The notes under the pieces are model-generated. The model was not told the DNA's origin. It was given only the letters and a program-made list of their open reading frames with translations, and did no database searches. Below, in pieces: positions 45,543 to 54,450 of a stretch of DNA of 64,000 nucleotides. A program made the translations under genes and the position numbers. The stretch covers positions 1 through 64,000 of the forward strand of contig JAEUHG010000072.1 of the NCBI GenBank assembly GCA_016795425.1, read 5' to 3'. The DNA comes from Verrucomicrobiales bacterium. GTDB lineage: Bacteria; Verrucomicrobiota; Verrucomicrobiia; Limisphaerales; CAIMTB01. Positions within the stretch are counted from its first letter, which is position 1. Every line of letters begins with the position of its first letter.

Positions 45543-45649
45543 AAATAGCGGGAGAGGACTCCCGCACTCCACGACGACCAGCGTTGGCCTGGCCCCGGGG
45601 TGCGGACTGGCGCGAAGCGTCGTGGACTGCGGCAGTCTCCTGCCGCTTT
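45543..45649 (+). repeat. REPIN-like interspersed repeat, copy C
   Basis: Same element as 45355-45461, displaced by exactly 188 bp by the tandem duplication. It differs by isolated substitutions, for example GGGGTGCGGACTGGCGCG in the core. Confidence 0.75.
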
Positions 45650-45704
45650 CCCAGCACGGCGATTCCCGGCCGGAACGGTGGAGGCGCTAGCCCGTCCTCA
45701 TCCC

Positions 45705-47174
45705 TTACAACAACCGTGTTTGTCGGGCCTGCTTCTCGAAGGTGGCGCTGAAGCTCTCGCTGCGCGCCGCGCGCCGTTCCATGACGTGCTTCTCCAGCGT
45801 GGGACTGAACGGGACCGGATAGTCTCCGTTGTAGCAGGCGAGGCAGAAGGAATTCTTTGGCGCACCCACGGCTCGCACCATGCCATCCAGCGACAGGTAC
45901 CCCAGCGAATCGGCGTTCAGGTACTGCCGAATCTCGTCGATGGTATGCGTCGCAGCCATCAGCTTGCTGCGCTCGGGAAAATCGATGCCGTACACGCACG
46001 GATTCACGTGCGGCGGGCAGCTCACCAGCACATGCACTTCCTTGGCGCCGGCGCGCTTCAAGCTCGCCACGCGGCCCTGCGACGTCGTGCCTCGCACGAT
46101 CGAATCATCCACGATCACCACCCGCTTGCCGCGCACCAGGTCGGCGATCAGGTTCAGCTTTACCCGCACGTTGAAATCCCGGATCAGCTGGGTCGGCTGA
46201 AGAAAACTGCGGCCGACGTAGTGATTCCTCACGAAGGCCATTTCGTAAGGGATATCTGATTCCAACGAATAACCGAGCGCCGCATAGTTGCCGCTGTCCG
46301 GCACCGGCACCACGATGTCCGCCTCAATCGGATACTCCCTCGCCAGCTGGCGCCCCATTTCGACGCGCGCCCGGTACACGCTCATGTTGGCAATGGTGCT
46401 GTCCGGCCGCGCGAAATAGACGTACTCGAAAATGCAGAAGGCGCGACGCTGATTATCCGGGAACGGATGCACGCTGTGCAGACCGTTCTTGTTGATGATC
46501 AGGACCTCGCCCGGTTCCAGGTCGCGCACCAAGGTGGCCCCAATCAGGTCGAACGCGCAGGTTTCCGAGGCCAGCACCCAGGCATCATTCAGTTTGCCCA
46601 ACGACAGCGGGCGAAACCCGAACGGGTCGCGTACCCCGATGAGTTCTTCGTTGGTCATGATGACCAACGAATAGGCGCCCTCGATGCGACGCAGGGCCGA
46701 CAACAGGGAGTTGGGTTCCCCGTTGCAGGGCGGCTGCGCCATCAGGTGCAGGATGATCTCGCTGTCGACCGTCGTCTGGAAAATCGAACCCTTCTCCTCG
46801 AGTTCGTCGCGGAGCTGCGACGCGTTCGTCAAGTTGCCGTTGTGGCCGATGGCGATCTGGCCGCGCGCGCAGTTGACCACCAACGGCTGCGCGTTCTGAA
46901 GCACGGACGATCCGGTGGTTGAGTAGCGGGTATGCCCCACCGCAATGTGCCCCACCAGGTCGTGCAGGATCGGTCCGGTGAACACGTTCGGGACCAGGCC
47001 CATCCCGATGTGTCGACGGAATTGCTTCCCGTCGCTCGTCACAATCCCTGCGCTCTCCTGTCCGCGATGCTGGAGCGCGTATAAACCGCAGTACGTCAGT
47101 TCGGCAGCTGTGGCGCTACCGTATACGCCAAAAACGCCGCAATAATGCTTCGGCCGGGAGGTGTCGGGCGCCAT
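45705..47174 (-). CDS. purF: Amidophosphoribosyltransferase
   Basis: A 489-residue enzyme for the first committed step of purine synthesis: PRPP plus glutamine to 5-phosphoribosylamine. From ATG 47174 an 11-residue propeptide precedes the catalytic CGVFGVYGS (C12), the usual self-processing arrangement. Glutaminase motifs follow: ALQHRGQESAGI, HTRYSTTGSS and GHNGNLTN. The PRPP site is RVVIVDDSIVRGTTS, and CPPHVNPCVYGIDFP is conserved in the B. subtilis-type enzymes. The frame is open further upstream, but only this start fits the propeptide. It is transcribed divergently from the GT4 gene across a 198-bp region that must hold both promoters. Confidence 0.96.
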   Translation of the reverse strand: MAPDTSRPKHYCGVFGVYGSATAAELTYCGLYALQHRGQESAGIVTSDGKQFRRHIGMGLVPNVFTGPILHDLVGHIAVGHTRYSTTGSSVLQNAQPLVVNCARGQIAIGHNGNLTNASQLRDELEEKGSIFQTTVDSEIILHLMAQPPCNGEPNSLLSALRRIEGAYSLVIMTNEELIGVRDPFGFRPLSLGKLNDAWVLASETCAFDLIGATLVRDLEPGEVLIINKNGLHSVHPFPDNQRRAFCIFEYVYFARPDSTIANMSVYRARVEMGRQLAREYPIEADIVVPVPDSGNYAALGYSLESDIPYEMAFVRNHYVGRSFLQPTQLIRDFNVRVKLNLIADLVRGKRVVIVDDSIVRGTTSQGRVASLKRAGAKEVHVLVSCPPHVNPCVYGIDFPERSKLMAATHTIDEIRQYLNADSLGYLSLDGMVRAVGAPKNSFCLACYNGDYPVPFSPTLEKHVMERRAARSESFSATFEKQARQTRLL

Positions 47175-47372
47175 TTTCGCCCGGCCAAGGTCCCCTGCGC
47201 GCCCGCCATCCGCAAGCGCCAAAACTGGGTAGTCCAAAAGCACGTCGTGGCACCAACGAGCGCAAACGATCCATCGAGGGGCGGTTTCCGGCCGACGGTC
47301 CGCCTCGAGTCCCGGGGAATCGCCTCGGGGAGCGGGCTGGCGGAACCAAATCCTTTGGCTACCTTGTCGGCC

Positions 47373-48695
47373 GTGGCGGAGAGATCCCTTAAGATCGTTC
47401 AATTGACACCAGGCGCGGGTGGCATGTATTGCGGCAACTGTCTTCGTGACAACGCCCTCGTCGCCTCCCTTCGCCGCCAGGGCCATGCCGTCACCATGCT
47501 GCCCCTTTACCTGCCTCTGAAGACGGACGAGGCCGACCAAAGCCAGGGCGCTCCCGTCTTCTTCGGCGGCATCAACGTCTACCTCGAACAGCAGGCCGCC
47601 CTTTTCCGCCGTCTTCCCAAATGGCTGCACGACGCCCTGTCGTCACCCAAGCTTCTGCGGCTCATTGGCACCGCGGCGGCCGGGACGCGCCCCGAGAAAG
47701 TGGGCGACCTGACGGTCTCCATGCTCCGCGGCGAGGAAGGCAATCAAGGCCGTGAGATCGACGAACTCGTCGCGTGGCTCAAAAAGGACGGGCGCCCGGA
47801 GGTGATCAGCTTTTCCAACGCCCTGCTGGTGGGCGCAGCCCGTGTGCTGAAACGGGAACTCAACTGCGTCATCGCCGTGACTCTCCAGGGAGAGGACACC
47901 TTCCTGGATGCGTTGCCCGTTGCCAACCGGCGCGCCGCTTGGGAGATCCTGGCGCAACGCCTTTCCGAGGCCGATCTGCTCATCGCGCCCAGCCATTATT
48001 ACGCGAACCGCATGTCGGAACGCACCGGCATTCCCGTCTCTCGAATCCACGTGGTCCCCAATGGCATTAATCTCCAGGGCTGGGAACCGACCTCGACCCC
48101 TCCGACGATCCCGGTGCTCGGCTACCTGGCCCGCATGTGCCAGGAAAAGGGCCTCGACCTGCTCGTCGATGCCTACCTGTCCATTCGAAGATCCGGCAAA
48201 GTGCCGAACCTCCGCCTCCACATCGCCGGCGGACTCGGGCCTTCGGACGAACCCTATGTCAACGGACTCAAGCAACGCCTTCAGGCCGCCGGGGTCATGG
48301 GCGATGTCGAGTTCCAACCCAACCTCGATCACCTCGCCAAACAGGCCTTTTTTCGGCGCCTCACCGTCTTTTCCGTGCCAGCCCACTATGGCGAAGCCTT
48401 CGGCCTTTATCTGGTCGAGGCCATGGCTGCGGGAATTCCTGTCGTTCAACCGTCCACGGGCGCGTTTCCCGAAATCCTCGAATCCACGGGAGCGGGCCTG
48501 CTTGCCAAGGCGCACGACGCCGAAGACCTCGCGCGAAACATCGAGAAGGTCCTTCTCGACCCCGAGCTCGCGAAGCGCCTGGGTCGCGCCGGACGATGCG
48601 CCGCCGAAGAGCGTTTGAACAACGACGCCGCCGCGACGCAGGTGGCGCGACTGTTCGCCTCGGCGCGGCACCCGGCCGGAGCCGTCTCCGCCTAG
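47373..48695 (+). CDS. Family 4 glycosyltransferase
   Basis: About 440 residues, a GT-B glycosyltransferase. The N-terminal domain opens with LKIVQLTPGAGGMYCGNCLRD, whose GG loop and Cys pair resemble glycogen-synthase-like GT4 enzymes that act on NDP-sugars. The C-terminal donor domain has GYLARMCQEKGLDLLVDA and the EX7E motif in EAFGLYLVEAMAAG. I propose GTG 47373 because the product then begins just before the first strand; the frame is open further upstream but the extra sequence is unconvincing. The acceptor is unknown. It is followed after 28 bp by a thioesterase gene, probably in the same transcript. Confidence 0.88.
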   Translation: MAERSLKIVQLTPGAGGMYCGNCLRDNALVASLRRQGHAVTMLPLYLPLKTDEADQSQGAPVFFGGINVYLEQQAALFRRLPKWLHDALSSPKLLRLIGTAAAGTRPEKVGDLTVSMLRGEEGNQGREIDELVAWLKKDGRPEVISFSNALLVGAARVLKRELNCVIAVTLQGEDTFLDALPVANRRAAWEILAQRLSEADLLIAPSHYYANRMSERTGIPVSRIHVVPNGINLQGWEPTSTPPTIPVLGYLARMCQEKGLDLLVDAYLSIRRSGKVPNLRLHIAGGLGPSDEPYVNGLKQRLQAAGVMGDVEFQPNLDHLAKQAFFRRLTVFSVPAHYGEAFGLYLVEAMAAGIPVVQPSTGAFPEILESTGAGLLAKAHDAEDLARNIEKVLLDPELAKRLGRAGRCAAEERLNNDAAATQVARLFASARHPAGAVSA

Positions 48696-48723
48696 TCCTG
48701 GCGGAATCCACCCACCCTTTCTC

Positions 48724-49155
48724 ATGGCCAGTCACTACGTCATTACCCGGCGGGTCGAGTTCTCCGAAACCGACATGGCGGGCATCGTGCATTACTCGAA
48801 TTTCTTCCGGTACATGGAAACGGCGGAGCACGCCTTCTTCCGCTCGCTCGGTTTCTCCGTGGTCTGTCGGCCCGGTCTGCCCCAGGTCGGCTGGCCGCGC
48901 GTGCACGCGTCGTGCGATTATCATCGCCCGCTTCGATTCGAGGACGAAGTCGAAGTCTCCCTGACCGTGGTAGAGAAAAAGTCGAAGGCCCTCACCTACG
49001 CCTTCAAGTTTCGCAAGCTCAACGGCCCCGAACCGATCGAGGTCGCCACCGGCCGCCTCACCGTGGTCTGCATCGCCCACCAACCGGATGGCAGCATGAA
49101 GGCCACGACAATCCCGAAGGAAATCGCGGATAAGATCGACGTGGCGGTGGAGTGA
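48724..49155 (+). CDS. Acyl-CoA thioesterase (YbgC/FadM, 4HBT hotdog family)
   Basis: A 143-residue single hotdog-fold thioesterase. The catalytic region is VEFSETDMAGIVHYSNFFRY, with D17 in the expected position, followed by the long helix MET.EHAFFRSLG. The length is standard for the YbgC/FadM branch. It should hydrolyse short- or medium-chain acyl-CoA in the cytoplasm; the exact substrate is unknown. It lies 28 bp after the GT4 gene on the same strand. Confidence 0.92.
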   Translation: MASHYVITRRVEFSETDMAGIVHYSNFFRYMETAEHAFFRSLGFSVVCRPGLPQVGWPRVHASCDYHRPLRFEDEVEVSLTVVEKKSKALTYAFKFRKLNGPEPIEVATGRLTVVCIAHQPDGSMKATTIPKEIADKIDVAVE

Positions 49156-49470
49156 GAGTCGCAGCTCTGTTCGATGCGAGGCCCCACCGACTCCGAGTCT
49201 CGCTAACGCCATCGCCCCAGTTGCCTGGGTGGTGGCAAGCATACTCCAAACACGGCGGTATGGCTGCCTTGGCACAATGGGTGAAAACCCAACCGACTTA
49301 GGCTCTGGCTCCCCAACTTAGGCGGAGGGCGGTCAGCCGCCGTGGAACTCTTTCATGAAGGCGGCTCCCGTCGCAGGCTGTCGGAGTCCCGAACCATGCT
49401 CTGAGAGAACGCCTGAAAGAAGTGGCGTGTACTCCGGTATCTCCCAGCGAACAGAGACTCTTACACGCCA
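49156..49470 (+). other. 315-bp gap upstream of the secreted propeller-like gene
   Basis: No gene recognised. The only clear structure is a small G+C hairpin, GGCGG-TCAG-CCGCC, at 49328-49341. The segment could form a long untranslated leader for the gene at 49471, but no known riboswitch core was recognised and no strong Shine-Dalgarno precedes that ATG. Confidence 0.45.
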
Positions 49471-50937
49471 ATGAAAACTCTCATTTCATCCACATCCGAA
49501 CCCGCGAAACTTCCGACACCCATCGCACTGCTGACTGCCGTTATCGCCGTCCTCCTGGCGTCCCTCCCGGCATGCGCCGCCAAGTTCCACAAAAAGTACC
49601 TCGATAGCGGAGGATTCATTTCCAACACCCAATTGAAGAGCCAGTTGGCGGCCACCACCAACGCCTTCTTCACCGCACTCGACAACGGCGACGGCCTGCT
49701 GCTCGTCCGCACCGACCTCGATGGCAACGTGGTCTGGAGCCATCAGTACGGTGATTACCGCATCAAGGCCCCGACCCTCACGCTGTCCAACGACGGCAAT
49801 CTGATCGCAGTCGCGTGGTCGCTGGGCGACCTCGACGCCATTGCCGCGAAGATCAATGCCACCACGGGCGACGTCGTGTGGTCACAACGCTACCCGGGAA
49901 TGAACGAGGCCTTCACCGTCACCCGACGCGGTTCAAAGCTCATTCTCATGGGAGAGAAGACCTACCTCAATCCGTTGGGCGATTACCTGGTCAAACCCAT
50001 CGGCATCGCGATTCGCGAATCGGACGGCACCGTCGCCTGGGCCAAGGAATATCAGGAAGGCACCTTGGATTATCTCGAGAACTTCAACCACCGAATCGAG
50101 TCCGCGACGGTCAACCCGGGTACCGTGACCTACACCGGCCGATTCTACGATGCCGCCCTCGACCCTCATGGCCCCGATCGCCGCCGAATCTCGCTTCTGA
50201 CCATCGACGCCAACACCGGCCTGGTCCCCATCAACGCGATGCATACGTACGATCTCGAACTCACCGCAAATGATTATGCGATCGAGACGGACTCCCCGTT
50301 TCCCTGGGACATCACTCGCATCAAGGATGCCCAAGGCAACGACGACGGCTTCGCTCTCGCGGGGACCTATTCACACTCCGACACCTACACGTTTACCGCC
50401 ACGGATCCGGTCGTGTTGCGTGTCGACTCCAACGGCACGCCGTTGTGGGCCATGCTCTACGGTTCGACCAACACCTTCAAAGGCTTCGGTCGCAGCATCC
50501 GGCAGAACGTCTATTTCAACGCCGGACGCCTTGATCTCTATACGACCTGGGATCAATACACCCACGCCATCGACGCCTCGAGCACCGTCAGCGGCATCAT
50601 TCGTATCCAGGAGGTCGATGGACTTCCCGTCGGCATGGCGGTATACGACGCGCCGGACGCCGATTTCTCCGGCCTGTGCATGACGGCGGACGGCACGGGC
50701 GGTTATCTCGCCGTCGCTGCCGAACCCGTCTCACCGTACAGTTCCTTCGAACTCATCCGCGTCGGCCAGATTGGCGGCGGTGTCGACTGCTACGTCGATC
50801 ACCCCCTGGAACTCGAGGAACTCATCGTTGACGACGACGTCGTCGAGATTGTGCCCCTCGACGTCGACGTGGAGCCCCGCGAGTTCCCTCTGACCTGGGT
50901 GGATCGTCCGCTCACCGTGACGGAGTGCGACGAATGA
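49471..50937 (+). CDS. Secreted hypothetical protein, probable beta-propeller
   Basis: A 488-residue exported protein with a signal peptide (LLTAVIAVLLASLPACAAK). The body has spaced strand patterns such as VRTDLDGNVVWSHQYGDY, INATTGDVVWSQRYPG and VDSNGTPLWAMLYGS, like the blades of PQQ- or delta-60-type propellers. The C-terminus is very acidic (LEELIVDDDVVEIVPLDVD) and ends VTECDE, which may bind calcium. No catalytic motif, lipobox or anchor was seen. Its right neighbour converges on it across a repeat-filled gap. The function is not known. Confidence 0.8.
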   Translation: MKTLISSTSEPAKLPTPIALLTAVIAVLLASLPACAAKFHKKYLDSGGFISNTQLKSQLAATTNAFFTALDNGDGLLLVRTDLDGNVVWSHQYGDYRIKAPTLTLSNDGNLIAVAWSLGDLDAIAAKINATTGDVVWSQRYPGMNEAFTVTRRGSKLILMGEKTYLNPLGDYLVKPIGIAIRESDGTVAWAKEYQEGTLDYLENFNHRIESATVNPGTVTYTGRFYDAALDPHGPDRRRISLLTIDANTGLVPINAMHTYDLELTANDYAIETDSPFPWDITRIKDAQGNDDGFALAGTYSHSDTYTFTATDPVVLRVDSNGTPLWAMLYGSTNTFKGFGRSIRQNVYFNAGRLDLYTTWDQYTHAIDASSTVSGIIRIQEVDGLPVGMAVYDAPDADFSGLCMTADGTGGYLAVAAEPVSPYSSFELIRVGQIGGGVDCYVDHPLELEELIVDDDVVEIVPLDVDVEPREFPLTWVDRPLTVTECDE

Positions 50938-50988
50938 TACCTCGGCCGCCGTTCATCGATGGCTGCCCATGAACCTTTGCCTTCCTTT

Positions 50989-51065
50989 GGTAGGGCGATC
51001 GCTCCGCCGAGCGCCGCATTGGCCCCCTCCCCACTCTCGGCGCCCGACGAAGCGGGCGCCCTACC
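50989..51065. repeat. Palindromic element with GGTAGGGCG / CGCCCTACC ends
   Basis: GGTAGGGCG at 50989-50997 is the exact inverse of CGCCCTACC at 51057-51065. Inside the right end is a perfect hairpin, GGCGCCCG-ACGAAG-CGGGCGCC (51039-51060). The structure is that of a REP/BIME-like intergenic repeat, though only this copy was found in the window. Confidence 0.6.
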
Positions 51066-51174
51066 TGCCCGTCCTGGTTCATCGTCCGTGTGCAGTTCCA
51101 AAAGGAACTGGGGGCTACCCATCAACCGCCCACCGGACCCCATCGATCGACGTCCATTGCCCGAATTCAGGACC

Positions 51175-51193
51175 GCGGGCTGTCCCAGCCCGC
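51175..51193. repeat. G+C hairpin in convergent region
   Basis: GCGGGCTG (51175-51182), loop TCC, CAGCCCGC (51186-51193), a perfect 8-bp stem. There is no T tract, so it is not a canonical terminator. Confidence 0.55.
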
Positions 51194-51471
51194 AGCAAGG
51201 TGACCGCGCGCCGAGCATGGAAGGAGACGCGATCACCCGGGCAGGAAGGCAAAGGGCTGCGCCGCGGGACGCGTCGCGGTCCGGGAACGGGGGGCCAAAG
51301 GACCGCCTGCCAACCCAGCCCGCAACCCTTCGCCTTGCTTCCAAGTCACGTTGCTGCGCCATTCAGTACACGGCGCGGTCCGTCGCCACCCGGCTTCCGC
51401 TCGGCTCATGATCCTGATTCGTCAACTCAGGTTCCTGCTTGCCACCCAAGGATTGGCGACGGCTTCGGCCG

Positions 51472-53358
51472 TCACTTGAACTGCGCCGGCAACCACGTCG
51501 TCAACAGGGGCACGTAGGTGATCAACAGCACACCCACCACCATCACCGCCAGCATCGGCAGAGACGCGCGGGTCACCTCGCCAATGGGTTTCTTGAAACG
51601 ATACGACGCCAACAGAAGGTTCAATCCCACCGGCGGCGCGAGAAAACCCAGCTCCATGTTGGCCAGGAATATGATGCCGAGGTGGATCGGATCGATGCCA
51701 AACGCCGCACCGAGCGGCACCAACAACGGCACCACCACGACGATGGCCGCATAAATCTCCACCAAACCTCCCACCACCAACAGCACCACGTTCAGTACCA
51801 GCAGGAAGAGCCACTTGGACTTGATCGTCTGCGTCGCCCACCCGACCGCCTGGTCCGGGATCTGCGCGTCGATCAGGTAATGCGTGAATCCCAGCGCCAC
51901 GCCGAGAATCAACAGCACGCCGCCGACGAGCAGGCCGCACTCCGTCATCACGCGCGGCACATCCCGAAACAACCGGAGGTCCCGCTGGATGAACACATCG
52001 ACAATGAACGTGTAGAACGCCGTCACGGCTGCGGCTTCCACAGGCGTGGCAAATCCACTGAACAGGGCCGTCAACGCCACCACCGGCACCAGCAATTCCC
52101 ACTTGGCCGCCACCGCGGCTGCCCAGGCTTCCCGGGCGTTGAACTTCGGCCGGTCGGCTTTTGGAATTCGCGGTCCGGCGTAGATGCCCCACCACGCCGT
52201 CATGCCCACGAGCAGCAGCCCTGGCAAAAACCCGCCCTGGAACATCTCGTGAATGCTGACGCTGGTCTCTCCGCCACTGCTCGCGATGATCGCGTACAGA
52301 ATCGGAGGCAGACACGGGGGGAACAGCATGCCGAGCGAACCCGCGCCGGTAAGCAATCCGATGCTCGCACGTTCCGAATAACCGGCCGCCAGGAGGATCG
52401 GCATCAGGACACCGCCCAAGGCCAGAATGGTCGCGCCGGAGGCCCCGGTGAAGGAAGTGAAGAAGGCGCACACCAGCGCCGTGACAATGGCGGGTCCGCC
52501 GCGAACGCCGCCCAGCAACGCCTGGAACAATCGCACCAACCGCGTCGCTGCCCCGCTCTCCGCCAGGAAATACCCGGCCAAGGTGAAGAGCGGAATACTC
52601 GCCAGGGTCGGATTGACCGTGAGTTGATAATGCTTGAGGGGGACCGGCGATATGGGTTCGCCGATGCTCCAGAGGAGAATCAATGCGGCGCCTCCCAACA
52701 CGGTGAAAATGGGCGCGCCGAGAACCACCGACACGAGGAGGATCGACAGGGCCGGCCAGCGCAGCTTCTCGGGCGGAACCGGCAGGAATAGGGCAAGCGC
52801 CACCAGCCCGGCAGCCACCCCAAGCGTGACGAGGCGCCAACGCCATTGATCCGACGCGTGCCAGATCAACCGCAGTGCGATCACCGCGAAACCGATCACC
52901 AACAGCATTTGCACCACCCAGACCGGAACGCCATAGGCCAGGATCTTGCCGAGCGATCGTTGCGAGGCCACGAAATCCCAACTCGCCGATGCCAGCACAC
53001 CGCTGATGGCGGCGCCGAAGCCGTGCCCCAATACCCGCGAAGCGATCAGCCAACCGCCGGTGAGCCAGTGAGAGACGGCCGATAACGAGAGCAGTCGGTT
53101 CTCCCGCGCTGCGATGGCCCCGCCCAACATGCCCACCGCGAGCACCAGATGTTGAACGAGCGTCGCCGACGCGGGGATGCCGGTCTTGAACAGCGCTCGC
53201 AGCAGAATCTCAAATACCGGCAGCAGCGTCATCGCCCCCAGGGCCAGAACCACCAGGAGATTTTCGCCCTGGCGCAGGACGCGCAGCCAGCCCGGCAGAT
53301 TCGTGGGCTCGGGTCCCGATATTCCCCCGGGGACTTCAATCGGTGGATTCACGCGCAA
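51472..53358 (-). CDS. TRAP transporter fused small and large membrane subunits (DctQM)
   Basis: A 628-residue membrane protein joining both TRAP subunits. Residues about 20-190 form the four-helix DctQ domain (GENLLVVLALGAMTLLPVFE). Residues about 195-628 form the 12-helix DctM permease, with TFTGASGATILALGGVLMP, MLFPPCLPPILYAI and FATPVEAAAVTAFYTF. Fused QM subunits are known, as in sialic-acid TRAP systems. The start is TTG 53358 or GTG 53352. It lies 49 bp after the DctP gene, third in a TatT-DctP-DctQM operon. It should import an organic acid or other small ligand using an ion gradient. Confidence 0.93.
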   Translation of the reverse strand: MRVNPPIEVPGGISGPEPTNLPGWLRVLRQGENLLVVLALGAMTLLPVFEILLRALFKTGIPASATLVQHLVLAVGMLGGAIAARENRLLSLSAVSHWLTGGWLIASRVLGHGFGAAISGVLASASWDFVASQRSLGKILAYGVPVWVVQMLLVIGFAVIALRLIWHASDQWRWRLVTLGVAAGLVALALFLPVPPEKLRWPALSILLVSVVLGAPIFTVLGGAALILLWSIGEPISPVPLKHYQLTVNPTLASIPLFTLAGYFLAESGAATRLVRLFQALLGGVRGGPAIVTALVCAFFTSFTGASGATILALGGVLMPILLAAGYSERASIGLLTGAGSLGMLFPPCLPPILYAIIASSGGETSVSIHEMFQGGFLPGLLLVGMTAWWGIYAGPRIPKADRPKFNAREAWAAAVAAKWELLVPVVALTALFSGFATPVEAAAVTAFYTFIVDVFIQRDLRLFRDVPRVMTECGLLVGGVLLILGVALGFTHYLIDAQIPDQAVGWATQTIKSKWLFLLVLNVVLLVVGGLVEIYAAIVVVVPLLVPLGAAFGIDPIHLGIIFLANMELGFLAPPVGLNLLLASYRFKKPIGEVTRASLPMLAVMVVGVLLITYVPLLTTWLPAQFK

Positions 53359-53407
53359 GGATGGACGAAGGCGACCTGTTGCATACGGCCCGGTGCGAAC
53401 GCAGCCT

Positions 53408-54442
53408 TCACTTCGCGTGTTCCTTGCGGTACTCGGCGATGAGCTTGAGGGTCTCGTCGAAAATGTCCGCCGGCACCAGCGAACCGCGGATCTTCGGGTA
53501 AACCGATTCCGCTGTTGCCCGCCATTCGGCCTCCACCTCGGGAGTGATCTTGGTCACCGTCAATCCACGCTTGGTCATCGCCGCGACCGACTCATCCATT
53601 TCCCGGCGACCCGCGGCCTTGATCTCCTTGGCGGTGATGGCAGCCGCCTGCTGAAGTTTGGCGCGAACATCCGGGCCGATCTTGTCCCAGTTCTCCTTGC
53701 GCACCACGAGAGCCCCCACCAACGGCGCCCAATTGACGTCCACCATGAAGGACGCCTTGGTGTCCACCTGCGCTGCCATGGCAAAAAACGGCGGCACCGG
53801 CACGGCATCGATCAACCGCGTCTGCAGGCTCGGCACGATGTCCGCGGTCTCCAAGGGCACCGCATTGAACCCCGCCGATTTGTAGATCTCCACCGCCTTG
53901 GGATTGCCGGACCAGGTGAACAACTTGAGGGATTTCAGGTCGGAGGGTCGTGTGACTTGTTTGCTGGAGAAGAAGCGGACCCAGCCGGCGTCCGACCAAA
54001 ACAAAACCGCAAATCCTTTGGCCGCCATGCGCGCTTCGAGCATGGGGCGGAGCTTTTCCGTGACGTAATCCGCTTCCTCGAGCGATTGGAAACCCATCGG
54101 GATGTTCTGGAGCCCCGCGACGGCCGGTTCGATCTCCGCCAGTCCCACGGCGGTCAACATGGCGGCCTGGAGCGAGTTCACCTTCATCAGGCCCACCATC
54201 TCCGCTTCGCCGCCCAATTTGCCGCCGGCGAAGATATTCAGATCCACCGCACCCGCCGAATCCTTGCGCCAGGTCTCCCCCATGGTCATGAGGGACTTGT
54301 GATACGACGTACCGACCGGCGCGAGGGTTCCCAACTTAAGGCGGGGAGCCGCCTGGGCAGCCACCGCCCCCCATCCGCAGGCGAGGGCCAACACGGCGGA
54401 CAGCACGAACCGGCGTCGACCGGCATTCACAGGATCGATCAT
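53408..54442 (-). CDS. TRAP transporter substrate-binding protein (DctP/TatP-like)
   Basis: About 344 residues from ATG 54442. The N-terminus has an RRRF stretch followed by a hydrophobic segment (FVLSAVLALACGWGAVAAQAA), a secretion signal with twin-arginine flavour. The mature fold starts LKLGTLAPVGTSYHKSLM, then NIFAGGKLGGEAEMVGLM, as in DctP binding proteins. The helix-rich C-terminal region (MDESVAAMTKRGLTVTKITP) completes the family pattern. It starts 8 bp after the TPR lipoprotein gene, so the two are translationally close and the products likely interact. Confidence 0.93.
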   Translation of the reverse strand: MIDPVNAGRRRFVLSAVLALACGWGAVAAQAAPRLKLGTLAPVGTSYHKSLMTMGETWRKDSAGAVDLNIFAGGKLGGEAEMVGLMKVNSLQAAMLTAVGLAEIEPAVAGLQNIPMGFQSLEEADYVTEKLRPMLEARMAAKGFAVLFWSDAGWVRFFSSKQVTRPSDLKSLKLFTWSGNPKAVEIYKSAGFNAVPLETADIVPSLQTRLIDAVPVPPFFAMAAQVDTKASFMVDVNWAPLVGALVVRKENWDKIGPDVRAKLQQAAAITAKEIKAAGRREMDESVAAMTKRGLTVTKITPEVEAEWRATAESVYPKIRGSLVPADIFDETLKLIAEYRKEHAK

Positions 54443-54450
54443 ACGTGGGC

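Larger units (their letters stand above)
45298..45674. repeat. 188-bp tandem duplication containing two REPIN-like elements
   Basis: Two head-to-tail copies with a period of 188 bp: 45298-45485 and 45486-45674, both opening ATTTGGCCAAACACCGG and closing GATTCCCGGCCGG. They differ at only a few positions, so the duplication is recent. Each copy contains one element of the dispersed palindromic family (45355-45461 and 45543-45649). The single diverged relative in the window lies at 15629-15732 in the opposite orientation. Confidence 0.92.
45236..45704. other. 469-bp intergenic region between rhaA and purF, mostly tandem repeat
   Basis: Both flanking genes read leftwards, so this holds the 3' flank of purF and the promoter of the rhaA operon. 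Most of it (45298-45674) is a 188-bp unit present twice. Only about 62 bp remain between the repeat and the rhaA start. No gene is supported; short open frames here are repeat translations. Confidence 0.7.
50938..51471. other. 534-bp convergent intergenic region filled with palindromic repeats
   Basis: It lies between two converging genes. It contains an element with 9-bp inverted ends (50989-51065) and a separate G+C hairpin (51175-51193). The remainder (51200-51471) has no recognisable gene. The hairpins may double as bidirectional terminators, although T tracts are absent. Confidence 0.6.

Noticed and set aside
45298..45674. CRISPR array
   Set aside because: There are only two 188-bp units with no short regular spacers and no cas genes; it is a tandem duplication.
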